A stretch of 64,000 bases of DNA, taken from positions 1,196,001 through 1,260,000 of the forward strand of contig NZ_CP162142.1 in the NCBI RefSeq assembly GCF_040833965.1, given 5' to 3'. The stretch is from Leptospira sp. WS39.C2. GTDB taxonomy: Bacteria; Spirochaetota; Leptospiria; Leptospirales; Leptospiraceae. The notes under the pieces were generated by a model that saw only the letters and a list, made by a program, of their open reading frames with translations, made no database searches and was not told the origin of the DNA. The position numbers and the translations under genes are program-made. Positions 56,793 through 64,000 of the stretch are shown in pieces; the first letter of the stretch is position 1; the number at the start of each line of letters is the position of its first letter.

Positions 56793-57629
56793 ATGAACCA
56801 AACTCTAAAAGGTCGCACTGTGATCATCACTGGGATTACTGATGCGTCCTCACTTGCACTGATCATCGCCAAAGAATGTAAAGACCAGGGTGCCAAACTC
56901 ATTTGTACGGGTCTTGGCAAAACACCATTTCATAAAAATTTATCGGAAAATAGTATCAACTTTTTAGACCGTACTTACCAGGATTTTCAAAATACGGTAA
57001 AAAAAGAATTGGGTGAAGAAGTGATCACATTTCCTCTCGACGTGACCATCCAAGAAAGTATAGATTCATTTGCAGACTTCTTATTAGAAAATAAAGTATC
57101 CATTCATTCCTTGTTACACTCCATTGCGATGGATAAAACCATTCGCCAGGGAAAAGTCAAACCCATCATGACTGTTTCAAGAGAAGAATTTATGGATGCC
57201 ATGAATGTATCTTCCTTTTCTTTACTTGCAATCGTACAAAGCCTTTACAATCGAAATCTTTTAGTTACTGGTGCATCAATTGTTGCTCTAAGTTATTTGG
57301 GTGCTGAAAAAGTAGTGGTCCATCCGTATAAAAACATAGGTGTTGCAAAGGCTGCTTTGGAACGACTTGTGAAAGAAATGGCAATGGAACTTGGAAAAGA
57401 AAAAGAAATCCAGGTAAACGCCATCAGATTTTCACCTTACCGAGCAAGTAAAGCAGGTTCTGCAATTGAAGGTTTAGAAGAAGCAGAACTTCACTGTAAT
57501 ACTTCTTCTCCGCTTGGGAATGCTCGCGCTAAAGACCTTGCTGAAGAAGTTTGTTATTTATTTCGCCCATCCAATCGGATCACAGGTGAGATCCGTCATG
57601 TGGATGGGGGTTATCATATTAGAGGTTAA
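56793..57629 (+). CDS. fabI: Enoyl-acyl-carrier-protein reductase (NADH), FabI-type
   Basis: 278 residues, an atypical short-chain dehydrogenase. The cofactor loop GITDASSLALIIAKECKDQG replaces the usual GxxxGxG, as in FabI. SYLGAEKVVVHPYKNIGVAK holds the Tyr-x6-Lys pair of FabI, and ITGEIRHVDGGYHIRG is the conserved C-terminus. It reduces enoyl-ACP in fatty-acid elongation. An ideal AGGAGGAG site lies four bases before ATG 56793. Confidence 0.88.
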   Translation: MNQTLKGRTVIITGITDASSLALIIAKECKDQGAKLICTGLGKTPFHKNLSENSINFLDRTYQDFQNTVKKELGEEVITFPLDVTIQESIDSFADFLLENKVSIHSLLHSIAMDKTIRQGKVKPIMTVSREEFMDAMNVSSFSLLAIVQSLYNRNLLVTGASIVALSYLGAEKVVVHPYKNIGVAKAALERLVKEMAMELGKEKEIQVNAIRFSPYRASKAGSAIEGLEEAELHCNTSSPLGNARAKDLAEEVCYLFRPSNRITGEIRHVDGGYHIRG

Positions 57630-57652
57630 TTACTTTCTAACGAATAAATACA

Positions 57653-59065
57653 TCAGTAAAGAGAGGGAGGCCCAAATGAATCCTTAACCAGATTCATAAA
57701 ATGATTCCCTCTCTCTTCAAAATTTTTATACAAATCAAAACTTGCCCCAGCGGGTGAAAATATAACAGAAAGTAATTCATTTTTTTGTGATTTGTTATTT
57801 GTGATCCAATCGGAATCAATCTTTTTCCTAATTTCTTTCATAAGTGAAGTGAGATCATCAAAGTAAAATATAGGGAGACCTGTTTTGTCTAACTCTTCTT
57901 TCCAAATATCCTTAGCTTTACCAAAAACAAAGAGTGGACATTCTATTTCTTTCCAACGAAGTATGAGAGGTTCTATTGGTTCTACTTTCGGAATTCCACC
58001 TAAGATCAAATAGATGGGGTCTCCTTTTTTAAAACCAGAAATACCAGACAACATTGAATGTAAATTTGTCGATTTAGAATCATTGATAAATTTTATCGAT
58101 TTGTAATCTGGATTCAAAGATTCTGTTGGGATCGATTGGAAACGGTGAGGTAATCCAAAAAAAGTTTTTAATTGTTCTTGGATTTGGTTAGGGTTTAATC
58201 CAACAACTTCCGCAAGTGCAATCGCAAAACACAAATTCATCAAGTTGTGTTTGCCGTTTAAAGGAAATAAGGAAGCATCATACACAAAATTTGGTGTATG
58301 GACTTGGTCAGGATTTTGGCTAATACAATAGGATTGGTTATCTCCAACTAAATGCAAATTGGAATCCAATGGTTTTTGGAAAGGAGTAAATGCAAAAAAA
58401 TTCGGATTCACAAAACATTGGTGATCTTTTGATTCCAAATTTTGAATTTTCCATTTTGCCGTCGCATAAGATTCCATTGTTTTGTGTCGTTCTAAATGAT
58501 CCGATGCTAAATTTAAAATAGCTGAGGCCGTTAATTGTAAGTTAGGTGAATCTTCGAGTTGGTAGCTGGACAGTTCTAATACTACACAATCATTTTCTTC
58601 CAAACAAAAAGATGTAAAAGGGACTCCAATGTTCCCACCCATTTTCACTTTGGGGAATTTTTTTTGTAAGAGATGGAATGTTAATGCTGTGGTGGTTGAT
58701 TTTCCATCTGTGCCAGTGATTCCAATGATAGGTCCTTTATAAAAGATTCTACCAAGTGTGATTTCACTGAGAATGGGGATTTTTTTTTGAATCGCAATCC
58801 CAAGGTAGGGATGATTTGGAAGGATCCCAGGACTTTTGATGATACATTCGATTCCTTCAAAATTGGCTTGTGGCTCTTTATCTGACAAAACTTGGGAGTA
58901 AAGGGAGTGGTTTGCTTTTTCTGGGAAGGAATCAGCGAGGATGACTTTTTTACCAAGTGAAGTAAGGAGTTTGGCTGCGGAATCACCAGAGGCTCCACCC
59001 CCTAAAATCAGAAATGTTTGCAGGTTTTTGAGGTCATTTGGACTCGGAATGGTTTCAGAAAACAT
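57653..59065 (-). CDS. murD: UDP-N-acetylmuramoyl-L-alanine--D-glutamate ligase
   Basis: 470 residues from ATG 59065, which has GGAG eight bases upstream; ATG 59107 would add 14 residues. N-terminal TFLILGGGASGDSAAKLLTS is the uracil-nucleotide domain, and the ATP loop IIGITGTDGKSTTTAL and FINDSKSTNLHSML are Mur-ligase signatures. It adds D-Glu to the muropeptide precursor in the cytoplasm. It stands outside a dcw cluster. Divergent from the STAS gene and convergent with fabI. Confidence 0.94.
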   Translation of the reverse strand: MFSETIPSPNDLKNLQTFLILGGGASGDSAAKLLTSLGKKVILADSFPEKANHSLYSQVLSDKEPQANFEGIECIIKSPGILPNHPYLGIAIQKKIPILSEITLGRIFYKGPIIGITGTDGKSTTTALTFHLLQKKFPKVKMGGNIGVPFTSFCLEENDCVVLELSSYQLEDSPNLQLTASAILNLASDHLERHKTMESYATAKWKIQNLESKDHQCFVNPNFFAFTPFQKPLDSNLHLVGDNQSYCISQNPDQVHTPNFVYDASLFPLNGKHNLMNLCFAIALAEVVGLNPNQIQEQLKTFFGLPHRFQSIPTESLNPDYKSIKFINDSKSTNLHSMLSGISGFKKGDPIYLILGGIPKVEPIEPLILRWKEIECPLFVFGKAKDIWKEELDKTGLPIFYFDDLTSLMKEIRKKIDSDWITNNKSQKNELLSVIFSPAGASFDLYKNFEERGNHFMNLVKDSFGPPSLY

Positions 59066-59125
59066 TGATTGACACTCCGCTAAAATACATTGATTTTGTA
59101 AAATCATATCAGGTTGGGTAAATAG

Positions 59126-59458
59126 GTGCTGAAACACGAAGTGAAAGACGGAAAACTAGTCGTTTATCTGGAAGGTCGATTGGACGTTTCTGTGGCAAAT
59201 GAAGTGGAAGAGGGACTGACTGAACTCATTGATTCCTTGGGTCATAGAAAGGTTCTTCTCAACATGAAAGATGTAGAATATATGTCATCCTCAGGGTTTC
59301 GTGCTTGTATTTCCACGTTACGTAAACTCAATTCCAAAGAAGGATTTCTTAAGATATCCAATATAAAACCTGCTGTCAAAAGGATCTTTGATGTTATCGA
59401 ACTGACATCTTTATTTGATATTTATGATTCAGAAGAAGCAGCATTAAAATCCTTTTAA
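59126..59458 (+). CDS. STAS-domain anti-sigma-factor antagonist-like protein
   Basis: 110 residues, a single STAS domain. EGRLDVSVANEVEEGLTELI and KDVEYMSSSGFRACISTLRK are the conserved parts; a Ser in the SSSGFR loop is the usual site of phosphorylation by a partner serine kinase. Such proteins switch partner anti-sigma kinases or act in stress signalling. Start is GTG 59126. No kinase or phosphatase partner gene lies next to it. trpC begins 10 bases after its stop. Confidence 0.9.
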   Translation: MLKHEVKDGKLVVYLEGRLDVSVANEVEEGLTELIDSLGHRKVLLNMKDVEYMSSSGFRACISTLRKLNSKEGFLKISNIKPAVKRIFDVIELTSLFDIYDSEEAALKSF

Positions 59459-59468
59459 TACATTCGAA

Positions 59469-60242
59469 TTGAATCCAATTTTACATAAAATTGTAGAAAC
59501 GAAACACACTGAAATTCGCTTAAGTCGTGGTAAGGCATTACCCGACAGAACCATCCCCATTCAGGATTGGAAGGCTCACCTCAAAACAAATTCTGTATCA
59601 GTGATCGCTGAGTGCAAAAAGGGTAGCCCCAGTGCTGGGGTGATTCGACCCAATTATGACCCACTATCTATTGCAAAAGAATACGAACGATCTGGAGCGT
59701 CAGCGATTTCAGTCCTGACTGATGAGTCCTATTTTTTAGGATCCCTCCAAGATTTACAATTAGTTGCAAACTCAGTTTCATTACCCGTGATACGAAAGGA
59801 TTTTATCCTCGATCCGATCCAAATTGATGAAGCTTACGCTTACGGAGCTTCTGCTATTTTACTTATAGTCCGTATCCTTTCTAAAAATGAGTTAAAATCA
59901 CTACATGAGCATGCCAATTCATTAGGGCTTGCTGTCCTGGTTGAGACACATAACGAAGAAGAGGTGAATCTTGCACTTGATATTGGTGCCAATACAATTG
60001 GAATCAATACACGAGATTTAGATACATTCCAAATTCATAAAAATCTAATCGAACAAATTGCTCCAAAATTAGATCCTTCCATCATTCGGGTAGCAGAATC
60101 TGGGATCGAAAGTTACGAAGATTGGCAAAAATACCGAGGAATGATCGATTCAATGTTAGTTGGAACTTTTTTTATGAAAAGTAAGAACATTTCTGCAGAT
60201 TTTGAATCCCTTCTCAAAGGTTCCGCATCCAAAAGTAAATGA
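59469..60242 (+). CDS. trpC: Indole-3-glycerol phosphate synthase
   Basis: 257 residues, a stand-alone TrpC barrel without TrpF fusion. Active-site motifs: SVIAECKKGSPSAGVIRP, LPVIRKDFILDPIQIDEAY, LLIVRILSKNELKSL, INTRDLDTF and VAESGIESYEDW. It closes the indole ring in tryptophan synthesis. Start is TTG 59469, which gives MNPILHKIVETK, a normal TrpC opening. No other trp gene is near. Confidence 0.95.
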   Translation: MNPILHKIVETKHTEIRLSRGKALPDRTIPIQDWKAHLKTNSVSVIAECKKGSPSAGVIRPNYDPLSIAKEYERSGASAISVLTDESYFLGSLQDLQLVANSVSLPVIRKDFILDPIQIDEAYAYGASAILLIVRILSKNELKSLHEHANSLGLAVLVETHNEEEVNLALDIGANTIGINTRDLDTFQIHKNLIEQIAPKLDPSIIRVAESGIESYEDWQKYRGMIDSMLVGTFFMKSKNISADFESLLKGSASKSK

Positions 60243-60337
60243 TGAACCAAAGTTGAATTTTGGAAATCATTCCATTCAATAGAATAAAAAGTTGTCTTTT
60301 TTTCAAATTCAGATTCTAATTTCCTGAAGTTTTGCTT

Positions 60338-62020
60338 ATGCACTGGAAGTCATTCTTAAAAGGTATCTTCCTATTTTTTACCTACATTGGTTCTGCCAAA
60401 TTAGGCATGGAATATTTTTCCTTCCATCCTATGAATTTAGCAGTACTCTGGATTCCTTCTGGTATTGGTCTCATTGGTTGTTTATTTTTTGGGTATTCCT
60501 TTATTCCCATCGTATGGTTAGCCAGTTTTATCGCCAACAAAGATGGACTGATCAGTAGCCAATTTGGTCTAACTGAGTTTCAATTGTATTTGAGTGTTTG
60601 TCTAGTGGCAAGTGTTGATGCCTTCCAATCTACATTGTCTTATTTTTTTTGGACAAGGTACATTCGCAAAAATTTAACATCATCCAAAGATAATTTTTTC
60701 TTCATTGTTTATGTATGTTTCCTAGCTAGTTTGATTTCTATTTTAATCCTTGGCATTATTTTACATTCATTTGGTTATTTTCATAATTTAAATCCAAATC
60801 AAATTTTCCGAACCATTCTTGTGATTACATTTGGAGATACCATCGGAATATTCATCACTGTTCCTTTGTTTATGGCATGGCGGAAAATGGTTTGGAAAGA
60901 TATTTCCTTCTTACTGTTTTTTTGGACAATTATTTTTATCATCATCCAAGCCGTCATAGTTTACCAGTTCCCATATTTATTCTTTTTGTCTTTTTTGATT
61001 TTGATTTATTTAGGATATCGGTTTCAAATTAGAGGAGTAACATTAGGTGTATTTTTATTGTATTTGTCGAGTATCCTAATGACTCGATTGGGAGTAGGGC
61101 CATTTGTCCACCCAGTGATTTTTGATTCCTATATTTATCTTATATCTTTTTTAATTCCGTATGCGATTCTTGCTGAGTTTATAACCTTACAATACCAAAG
61201 GTTACTTTCCAATCGTTTTGAATTAGAAAAAAAAGTTTATGATCGCACTAAATTACTTAGAACTCAAATTTTTGAAAAAAATCATGCCATTGAGGCGTTA
61301 CATAATTCTGAAAAATTATTGAGTGAGACCAATCGTACCAAAGATATATTTTTTTCTATCATTGCACATGATTTACGAAATCCTCTTGGTTCTTTTAAAC
61401 AAATCACTGAACTGATGTATACTGATTTTGATACTTATACAGATTCAGAAAAAAAAGATACAATATTTGAAATTCAAAAATCTGCATCAAGAGTATATGG
61501 ATTATTAGAACAACTGTTAGACTGGGCAAGGACACAAACTGGAAATATGCCTTTTCGCCCTACAGAAATTAACCTTCGTTCGGTAGTCTCAAAAATTACG
61601 GAACAAATGGGTGTGATGATTCAAAAAAAAGGAATTCAATTGTCTGTTCAAATCCCAGAAAAATTTTCATTCGTATATGCAGATTCTGAAATGATCCAAG
61701 CGGTTCTACGGAATTTAATTTCCAATTCAATCAAATTCACAAATGAAAATGGGAAGATTGAAATCTCTGCTTCTCAAGAGGAAGATGGAGTCAGAATTGA
61801 ATGTAAAGACAACGGTGTTGGAATGGATAGTTCCGATTTGGAGAAATTATTTCGTTTGGATGCTCAGTTGACTAGGATAGGTCTTGAAGGTGAAAAAGGC
61901 ACTGGGCTTGGACTCATCCTTTGTCATGAATTCATTAAATTACATGGTGGTGAAATTTGGGCCAAAAGTGAAAAAGGGAAGGGAACAACTGTTAGCTTTC
62001 GTTTACCCGATCCAAAATAA
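60338..62020 (+). CDS. MASE1-type sensor histidine kinase
   Basis: 560 residues from ATG 60338; TTG 60332 would add two. The N-terminal third has about eight membrane helices with the MASE1 pattern (MNLAVLWIPSGIGLIGCLFF). A short coiled coil leads to the histidine-kinase core: phospho-accepting His near residue 343 (SIIAHDLRNPLGSFKQI), N box VLRNLISNSIKFTNENG and G2 box GTGLGLILCHEFIKLHGGE. No response regulator gene is adjacent, so the partner is elsewhere. Signal unknown. Convergent with the second kinase. Confidence 0.9.
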   Translation: MHWKSFLKGIFLFFTYIGSAKLGMEYFSFHPMNLAVLWIPSGIGLIGCLFFGYSFIPIVWLASFIANKDGLISSQFGLTEFQLYLSVCLVASVDAFQSTLSYFFWTRYIRKNLTSSKDNFFFIVYVCFLASLISILILGIILHSFGYFHNLNPNQIFRTILVITFGDTIGIFITVPLFMAWRKMVWKDISFLLFFWTIIFIIIQAVIVYQFPYLFFLSFLILIYLGYRFQIRGVTLGVFLLYLSSILMTRLGVGPFVHPVIFDSYIYLISFLIPYAILAEFITLQYQRLLSNRFELEKKVYDRTKLLRTQIFEKNHAIEALHNSEKLLSETNRTKDIFFSIIAHDLRNPLGSFKQITELMYTDFDTYTDSEKKDTIFEIQKSASRVYGLLEQLLDWARTQTGNMPFRPTEINLRSVVSKITEQMGVMIQKKGIQLSVQIPEKFSFVYADSEMIQAVLRNLISNSIKFTNENGKIEISASQEEDGVRIECKDNGVGMDSSDLEKLFRLDAQLTRIGLEGEKGTGLGLILCHEFIKLHGGEIWAKSEKGKGTTVSFRLPDPK

Positions 62021-62062
62021 ACAACTTTACTCTTTTTTTGAAATATTGTAATCGATTGAATT

Positions 62063-64000
62063 CTAAGAAGGATTCCCCACTAAGCTTGTTTTTTGATGGT
62101 ATGGTAAATATACTATAAACTTTGTATTTCCCTTTGTTGGAATAACATCGATTATCCCTTTGTGTTTTTCTATGATTTGTTTGGAAATGTATAACCCCAA
62201 TCCAGTCCCTTGTCCAATTGGTTTCGTTGTAAAAAATGGATCAAAAATTTTGTCCAAAATTTCCTTTGCCACACCAGGTCCCGAATCTTCAATACTAACA
62301 TAGGCAAATGGATTATTTTTTAAAACAGTTTGGTTGATTTCAATAATTAGTTTGCCTTTCCCATTCATTGATTGGATTGAATTTTGGATCATGTTGGTCC
62401 AAACTTGATTGAGTTCATCCGGGTAACATTCAATCGGTGGAATATTGAAAAAATTTGTTTTTAAATCAATTCCGTGTTTGAGTGAACCTTGTAAAATGGT
62501 TAGTATCTGATTGAGTGAATCTGACAATTGAATTGTTTTGATTTCTGCTTTCGGATCAAAATGAGTGAAATTTTTGAGTGCTTGTGCGATTTTGATGGCT
62601 CTATTGGCGGATGATTGGATTGCGTTTGTGCCTTGTAGGATGTTTACAATTTTTTCTGCCAAAAGAAGTAGTGCTTTGGAATTGTATTCAATCAAAATTT
62701 GGATCCAATCTTTCGGTATTTCTTTGATTCCAAGTGTCACAAAAATATCTGCATATTGTTCATTATAGTTAATATTAAATTGTTCTAATTCTTTTTGGAA
62801 AATTATCTTTTTTTGTCGGAATTCTAAACCAGTCGGGAGATTCTCTTGGACTAAAGCTTGTTCAATTAGGGAATCAATAAAAGGAAAACTTTTTTTGGAA
62901 ATCGATTCTAATTGAGGAAGTTGTTTAAAAAAATCGGAAATATTCTCTCGGATGGAGTCACTCGTTAAAATGACAGCACTCAATGGTGAATTGATCTCAT
63001 GGGCAACACTTGTGACTGTCATTCCTATTGATGATAGTTTTTCTGATTGGATGAGTTGGAATAATACATCCTTAAATTTAATCTCTGCTGATACAATTTC
63101 ACCCGAGATATGTTTTGATAAAAAGAGAGATTGGAAAAAAACAAATAATAATAACCCAGTGTTTAAATACATTGGTTCTGATTTGTGCATCAATGTATGG
63201 GCTATATCATTTGTTGCCGATCCTATAAGAAACATTACCGATAATCCTAGATAAACAAATCCAGATCGTTTGTCTTTTATGTAGCAAAATATCAAATAAA
63301 ATAGTAAAAGTAGAATCGGTATAATCAAACATAAAACATAAAAGTGAAATCGGCTTATGTAGTTAACTGGTCCAAAAATCGTATTGGTAATAGGAATTAG
63401 CATAAGAAATGAAAATCCATATATGATTTTTCGATTGATGTATTCTTTTGTAAGGCAATGGATATAAAATAGACCTGCAACTACTCCTGCATATTCAGAA
63501 AATAAATCGATTCTATAAACAACTTCCCCCATTTCCTTTCCTATGAGTAAAAATAAGCTTTGAGAACCTGTGGAAATAATTTGGAAAAACATAAAAATAC
63601 AAAATAAAAAAAAGTATAAGGAACCTTTTACTTTTTTCCGTGTGAAATAAATACCCAATTGGTACAATCCTAAAAACAACAATCCACCTGCAAGTGTCGC
63701 TTCTAGTAGGATTGACGTTTTTATTGTTTCTTGGATTGATTCTTCAAGTCCTAAGATGGGTGCGATTCGAATCCCTCCATATTTATAAAATCTATTTTTT
63801 ACGTGAAATGTGATTGTGGTAGTAGGTTTGTCCGTATTTTTTAAAGCGACTACTTTCGGTTTACGCTCCATATAACCAGTTTCATCTTCAACTGTTCCAA
63901 ATGTTCCGATTAACTCTGAATCTTGAAAGACCAAACAGTCAGAATGTATCATTTCTAAATAGAGTGCAAAGTTCTTTTGTTTGGTTGGAAATTGTACTGA
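62063..64000 (-). CDS. 7TMR-DISM-type sensor histidine kinase (5' end cut by window edge)
   Basis: At least 645 residues; the frame stays open past the first internal ATG (63952) to the window edge, reading SVQFPTKQKNFALYLEM, which fits the sensor domain, so the true start lies outside. A periplasmic beta domain is followed by seven membrane helices (LLEATLAGGLLFLGLYQLGI onward) and a kinase core: His in SVAHEINSPLSAVILTSDSI, N box QVWTNMIQNSIQSMNGKGK and G2 box GTGLGLYISKQIIEKHKGI. The His-box to N-box spacing is long, with a helical insert. Orphan kinase, ligand unknown. Confidence 0.88.
   Translation of the reverse strand, partial: SVQFPTKQKNFALYLEMIHSDCLVFQDSELIGTFGTVEDETGYMERKPKVVALKNTDKPTTTITFHVKNRFYKYGGIRIAPILGLEESIQETIKTSILLEATLAGGLLFLGLYQLGIYFTRKKVKGSLYFFLFCIFMFFQIISTGSQSLFLLIGKEMGEVVYRIDLFSEYAGVVAGLFYIHCLTKEYINRKIIYGFSFLMLIPITNTIFGPVNYISRFHFYVLCLIIPILLLLFYLIFCYIKDKRSGFVYLGLSVMFLIGSATNDIAHTLMHKSEPMYLNTGLLLFVFFQSLFLSKHISGEIVSAEIKFKDVLFQLIQSEKLSSIGMTVTSVAHEINSPLSAVILTSDSIRENISDFFKQLPQLESISKKSFPFIDSLIEQALVQENLPTGLEFRQKKIIFQKELEQFNINYNEQYADIFVTLGIKEIPKDWIQILIEYNSKALLLLAEKIVNILQGTNAIQSSANRAIKIAQALKNFTHFDPKAEIKTIQLSDSLNQILTILQGSLKHGIDLKTNFFNIPPIECYPDELNQVWTNMIQNSIQSMNGKGKLIIEINQTVLKNNPFAYVSIEDSGPGVAKEILDKIFDPFFTTKPIGQGTGLGLYISKQIIEKHKGIIDVIPTKGNTKFIVYLPYHQKTSLVGNPS

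Noticed and set aside
63755..63775. GATTCGAATCC-like string that resembles a tRNA T-loop
   Set aside because: It lies in the coding frame of the right-hand kinase and no acceptor, D or anticodon stems can be formed around it.

Overview
The window reads as a chromosomal stretch of a spirochaete, most likely Leptospira and probably a free-living (saprophytic) one. The evidence is the moderate AT bias, a haem operon in the hemA-CD-B-L-E-N-G order with a fused HemC/HemD, an EF-G of the spirochaete/mitochondrial (spd) type, and spirochaete-like flagellar hook genes. A perfect match to the hem-box described for the Leptospira HemR regulator (TGACA-N6-TGACA) lies just upstream of hemA. The species call is inference. 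The complete sulfate-assimilation gene set suggests a free-living, prototrophic life. No rRNA, CRISPR array, insertion sequence or prophage was seen.

Layout. 1-3 kb: a truncated membrane-protein gene and a small Pro-rich protein on the minus strand, divergent from a membrane-anchored DsbA-like protein and mdh. 3-5.4 kb: an alpha/beta hydrolase divergent from a MarR regulator, with a clear palindrome between them, then prmC. 5.4-9.1 kb: a minus-strand operon (LysM/LytM protein, amidohydrolase, two cyclic-nucleotide-binding proteins, tRNA-Arg(CCT), prmC) in which the tRNA sits 2 and 6 bases from its neighbours. 9.1-19.6 kb: fusA, a Trk/Ktr potassium transporter, an unknown protein paired with a UbiA-family phosphoribosyltransferase-like enzyme, a thioredoxin, unknowns, PhaR, a HEAT-repeat protein and cysK. 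19.6-31 kb: topA, which appears to lack any standard start codon, then hemH, convergent with the seven-gene haem operon; hemA is divergent from msrB. 31-34.5 kb: RNase P RNA, a NERD-domain ATPase whose 3' end overlaps it, and a lipoprotein.

34.5-47.4 kb is the sulfur block. CobA and a Met8-like enzyme make sirohaem and are divergent from cysJ-cysI. A TauD-like dioxygenase follows, then cysN, cysD, cysH and the sulfate ABC importer (cysA, cysW, cysT, sbp). Together they take up sulfate, activate it to APS, reduce APS directly (CysH has the iron-sulfur cysteines of APS reductases and no cysC is present), and reduce sulfite to sulfide; cysK could then make cysteine. Short inverted repeats lie at the cysJ and cysH promoters.

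47.5-51.3 kb holds fliK-flgD-flgE, closed by a terminator. 51.3-56.7 kb holds an unusual exported TPR protein with a methyltransferase-like C-terminus, a polytopic membrane protein and a GAF/HD-GYP protein. The right end has fabI, murD, a STAS protein, trpC, a MASE1 histidine kinase and a 5'-truncated 7TMR-type histidine kinase. No wholly new multi-gene system is certain here. The best leads are the topA start, a cysteine-free FlgE with Ser where other spirochaetes use Cys for hook cross-linking, the TPR/methyltransferase gene pair, the tRNA-in-operon arrangement and the rnpB/NERD overlap.
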